DNA of 6,109 nt from Paenibacillaceae bacterium UBA6304. Lineage in GTDB: Bacteria > Bacillota > Bacilli > Paenibacillales > Paenibacillaceae. Location: the NCBI GenBank assembly GCA_002439285.1, contig DJTQ01000156.1:1513-7621 (forward strand), in the 5' to 3' direction. Below the pieces are notes generated by a model, which was not told the origin of the DNA, searched no databases, and worked only from the letters and a program-made list of their open reading frames with translations. Numbering within the stretch: position 1 is the first letter of the stretch; each line of letters starts with the position of its first letter. Made by a program: the position numbers and the translations under genes. Positions 4,331 through 6,109 of this stretch are shown one piece after another.

Positions 4331-5380
4331 ATGAGAATTTCACCGAAGATAAGGGCAGCCGGATTGCTGATATTAGGACTGCTGCTAGCCGTTCCGCTGA
4401 CAGCCAGGGCTATGGAAAAAGCGCCGGAAGCACCGTCGACACATGCACAAGCGGCAGCGTTAATTGACGTCACCTCAGGCAGAATATTATATAGCTCTAA
4501 CGGAGATGATGAATTGCCGATTGCCAGCTTGACCAAAATTATGACCGCCATTGTGGCAATCGAGCACGGACAAACCAAGGGAAAAGTAAAAGTCAGTCGA
4601 AATGCTTTCGGGAAAGAAGGCTCCTCCATTTATCTGCAACTTGGTGAAGAAATGAGTCTTGAGAATATGTTGTACGGTTTAATGCTCCGGTCCGGAAATG
4701 ATGCGGCGACAGCGATTGCCGAACATGTCGGAGGCTCGGAAGAGGGCTTCGTTCATCTCATGAATGAGAAGGTAAAGCTGCTCGGCCTGGAACATACCCG
4801 GTTTCAAAATCCTCATGGATTGGATGCGAATGGACATTATTCTTCTGCCAATGATTTGGCTAAGCTGACTGCTTATGCTCTTCATAATCCGCTGTTCAAA
4901 GAGATTGTTCGTACACCATCCAGAAAAGCTCCGAACCCGAATGATCCCTGGGATTACCGTTGGGATAACAAAAATAAAATGCTCCGGTTCTATGAGGGAG
5001 CGGACGGCGTTAAAACGGGCTATACCAAAATTGCCAGACGCTGTCTCGTCAGCTCGGCGACCAGGAACGGACAGCAGGTTGTGGCCGTTACGATCAATGA
5101 CGGGGACGACTGGAACGATCATCGTAAACTGCTTGATTATGCTTTTACCCATTATCCGCTTACTTCTTTAGTCGAAGAAGGGCAGTCCGTGCAAAACGAA
5201 CTAAGGACAGGTACAAGCTTTCGTTACCCGCTTTCTGAAGAGGAAAAGGATGATGTCGAGCTTAGACTAGTATTAAAAGGAGCGGAATCGAATTCATTCG
5301 GCTACCGGGGAAAGATATCGATATCCATTAAAAAAGAAGAGATCGGGTCGGTTCCTGTTTATGAGGGGAAGCATTTATGA
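4331..5380 (+). CDS. dacB: D-alanyl-D-alanine carboxypeptidase DacB (PBP5*-like, sporulation)
   Basis: This serine DD-carboxypeptidase (peptidase family S11) removes the terminal D-Ala from peptidoglycan stem peptides. B. subtilis DacB (PBP5*) acts in the space between forespore membranes and controls cortex cross-linking. The 349 residues begin with a signal peptide (1-27, hydrophobic core GLLILGLLLA, AxA site at 25-27). The three active-site motifs are intact: SLTK with nucleophile Ser66 and Lys69, SGN at 121-123, and KTG at 228-230. A beta-rich C-terminal domain (about 275-349) resembles the PBP5 C-terminal domain. I see no clear amphipathic C-terminal anchor, unlike DacA/DacF types, so membrane attachment is uncertain. 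GGAGG (4316-4320) lies 10 bases before ATG 4331. The position directly before spmA and spmB supports dacB rather than dacF. The preceding sequence offers a candidate sigma-E promoter. Confidence 0.93.
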   Translation: MRISPKIRAAGLLILGLLLAVPLTARAMEKAPEAPSTHAQAAALIDVTSGRILYSSNGDDELPIASLTKIMTAIVAIEHGQTKGKVKVSRNAFGKEGSSIYLQLGEEMSLENMLYGLMLRSGNDAATAIAEHVGGSEEGFVHLMNEKVKLLGLEHTRFQNPHGLDANGHYSSANDLAKLTAYALHNPLFKEIVRTPSRKAPNPNDPWDYRWDNKNKMLRFYEGADGVKTGYTKIARRCLVSSATRNGQQVVAVTINDGDDWNDHRKLLDYAFTHYPLTSLVEEGQSVQNELRTGTSFRYPLSEEEKDDVELRLVLKGAESNSFGYRGKISISIKKEEIGSVPVYEGKHL

Positions 5381-5396
5381 ATAGGGGGAAGGGGAA

Positions 5397-6029
5397 ATGG
5401 TCAATAAAATTTGGTTGGCCTTAATCTTGATCGGTTTTCTTTTCGCCGCGGTAAAGGGTGATATCAATGTGGTAACACAAGCTGCATTTGAAGGGGCGGC
5501 GACAGGCGTAACGGTCTGTCTAGGTCTGATTAGCGTACTCGTGTTCTGGATGGGCATTATGAAGCTGGCGGAGGATGCCGGACTGGTGAAACGCATATCC
5601 AAGCTTCTTGGTCCCATCGTTTCTTATTTGTTTCCCGACGTTCCGAAGAATCACCCCGCCATGGGCTATATTCTTTCAAATATGAGCGCCAATCTTCTAG
5701 GGCTTGGCAATGCTGCCACCCCTATGGGAATCCGAGCGATGCAGCAGCTTCAGGAACTTAATCCGGACAAGGAGACCGCATCTCCGGCCATGTGTACTTT
5801 ATTGGCGCTTAACACGGCAAGCATTACACTGATTCCGACTACGCTGATTGCCATTCGGCTGAATTTCAATTCGGTTAACCCGGCCGAAATCGTTGGCTCA
5901 ACGCTGCTGGCTACAGGCATCGCTACTTTGGCGGCTATCGTGGCGGATCGCTGGTACCGCAAGCGGCATGCCTGGAAACAACCTCCGGTCGTTCCGCCAC
6001 CAGCGTCTACACTAACGCTAAAGAGGTGA
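5397..6029 (+). CDS. spmA: Spore maturation protein A (SpmA)
   Basis: SpmA is a membrane protein that acts with SpmB. Loss of either in B. subtilis gives spores with a wetter core and lower heat resistance. The transported substrate, if any, is not established. The 210 residues (about 196 in B. subtilis) carry hydrophobic segments near 5-20, 36-55, 132-155 and 164-183. They also contain the nucleoside-recognition/Gate-type motif HPAMGYILSNMSANLLGLGN (86-105) followed by AATPMGIRAMQQL (106-118). SVLVFWMGIMKLAEDAGL (46-63) is also typical. The last 20 residues are a Pro-rich extension beyond the family core. The SD AGGGGGAAGGGG (5383-5394) precedes ATG 5397, and the gene begins 16 bases after dacB, so it is co-transcribed. 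No terminator separates them. Confidence 0.96.
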   Translation: MVNKIWLALILIGFLFAAVKGDINVVTQAAFEGAATGVTVCLGLISVLVFWMGIMKLAEDAGLVKRISKLLGPIVSYLFPDVPKNHPAMGYILSNMSANLLGLGNAATPMGIRAMQQLQELNPDKETASPAMCTLLALNTASITLIPTTLIAIRLNFNSVNPAEIVGSTLLATGIATLAAIVADRWYRKRHAWKQPPVVPPPASTLTLKR

Positions 6030-6036
6030 GACCCGC

Positions 6037-6109
6037 TTGCTGAACTGGATTAATATATTGTCCGCCTGGGCCGTGCCGGTCATGATTGCCTTCATTCCTT
6101 TATACGCGC
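6037..6109 (+). CDS. spmB: Spore maturation protein B (SpmB), 5' end only
   Basis: The first 24 codons are present and the window edge cuts the rest. The start is TTG 6037, 7 bases after GAGGTGA (6023-6029), an SD that overlaps the end of spmA including its TGA stop. The peptide MLNWINILSAWAVPVMIAFI is a hydrophobic N-terminus like that of SpmB, another Gate-domain membrane protein that works with SpmA in core dehydration. Identification rests on this short match and on gene order, which is strongly conserved. Confidence 0.85.
   Translation, partial: MLNWINILSAWAVPVMIAFIPLYA

Noticed and set aside
4679..5152. 157-codon - strand frame inside dacB
   Set aside because: It is antisense to the DacB catalytic domain, whose SGN and KTG motifs lie in the + frame.

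Overview
The window looks like chromosomal DNA of a spore-forming Bacillota. The gene set and order are ribH - scpA - scpB - DUF2953 (ytfI-like) - ytfJ/gerW - dacB - spmA - spmB. This resembles the Bacillus subtilis rib-scp-dacB-spm neighbourhood with a ytfI-ytfJ pair inserted. Protein sequence style, TTG/GTG starts with strong purine-rich Shine-Dalgarno (SD) sites and mixed GC content suggest Paenibacillus or a close relative. That placement is inference, not a database result. All genes are on the + strand, and the window ends 73 bases into spmB.

Layout. Bases 2-113 hold a large imperfect palindrome upstream of ribH (lumazine synthase, 187-654), which ends at a strong terminator (665-706). 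scpA (best start TTG 755) and scpB (start 1521, overlapping scpA by 32 nt) encode the two non-SMC subunits of condensin, and a terminator follows at 2236-2260. About 740 bases without a convincing gene come next (2169-2909). They contain a 9-bp tandem array (2334-2404), a set of interleaved inverted repeats (2443-2621) and a long imperfect hairpin (2664-2761).

The sporulation part follows. A DUF2953 membrane protein (best start GTG 2910) overlaps an unrecognised 41-codon ORF with a good SD (3566-3691), whose stop touches the SD of ytfJ (3704-4192). A possible forespore promoter (3623-3652) lies in front of ytfJ and a strong GC-rich terminator (4203-4234) behind it. A candidate sigma-E promoter (4260-4288) and a small hairpin with a GCAA loop (4293-4314) precede dacB (4331-5380), spmA (5397-6029) and spmB (from 6037). 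These three are tightly spaced and look like one operon.

How the genes work together. ScpA and ScpB bind SMC for chromosome organisation. DacB trims peptide side chains in spore peptidoglycan, SpmA and SpmB contribute to spore core dehydration, and YtfJ/GerW is a spore protein linked to germination. RibH makes the riboflavin precursor and is a metabolic neighbour only. I see no new defence, mobile or biosynthetic system. The best leads for something undescribed are the small coupled ORF, the palindrome upstream of ribH and the repeat-rich 2.2-2.8 kb stretch.
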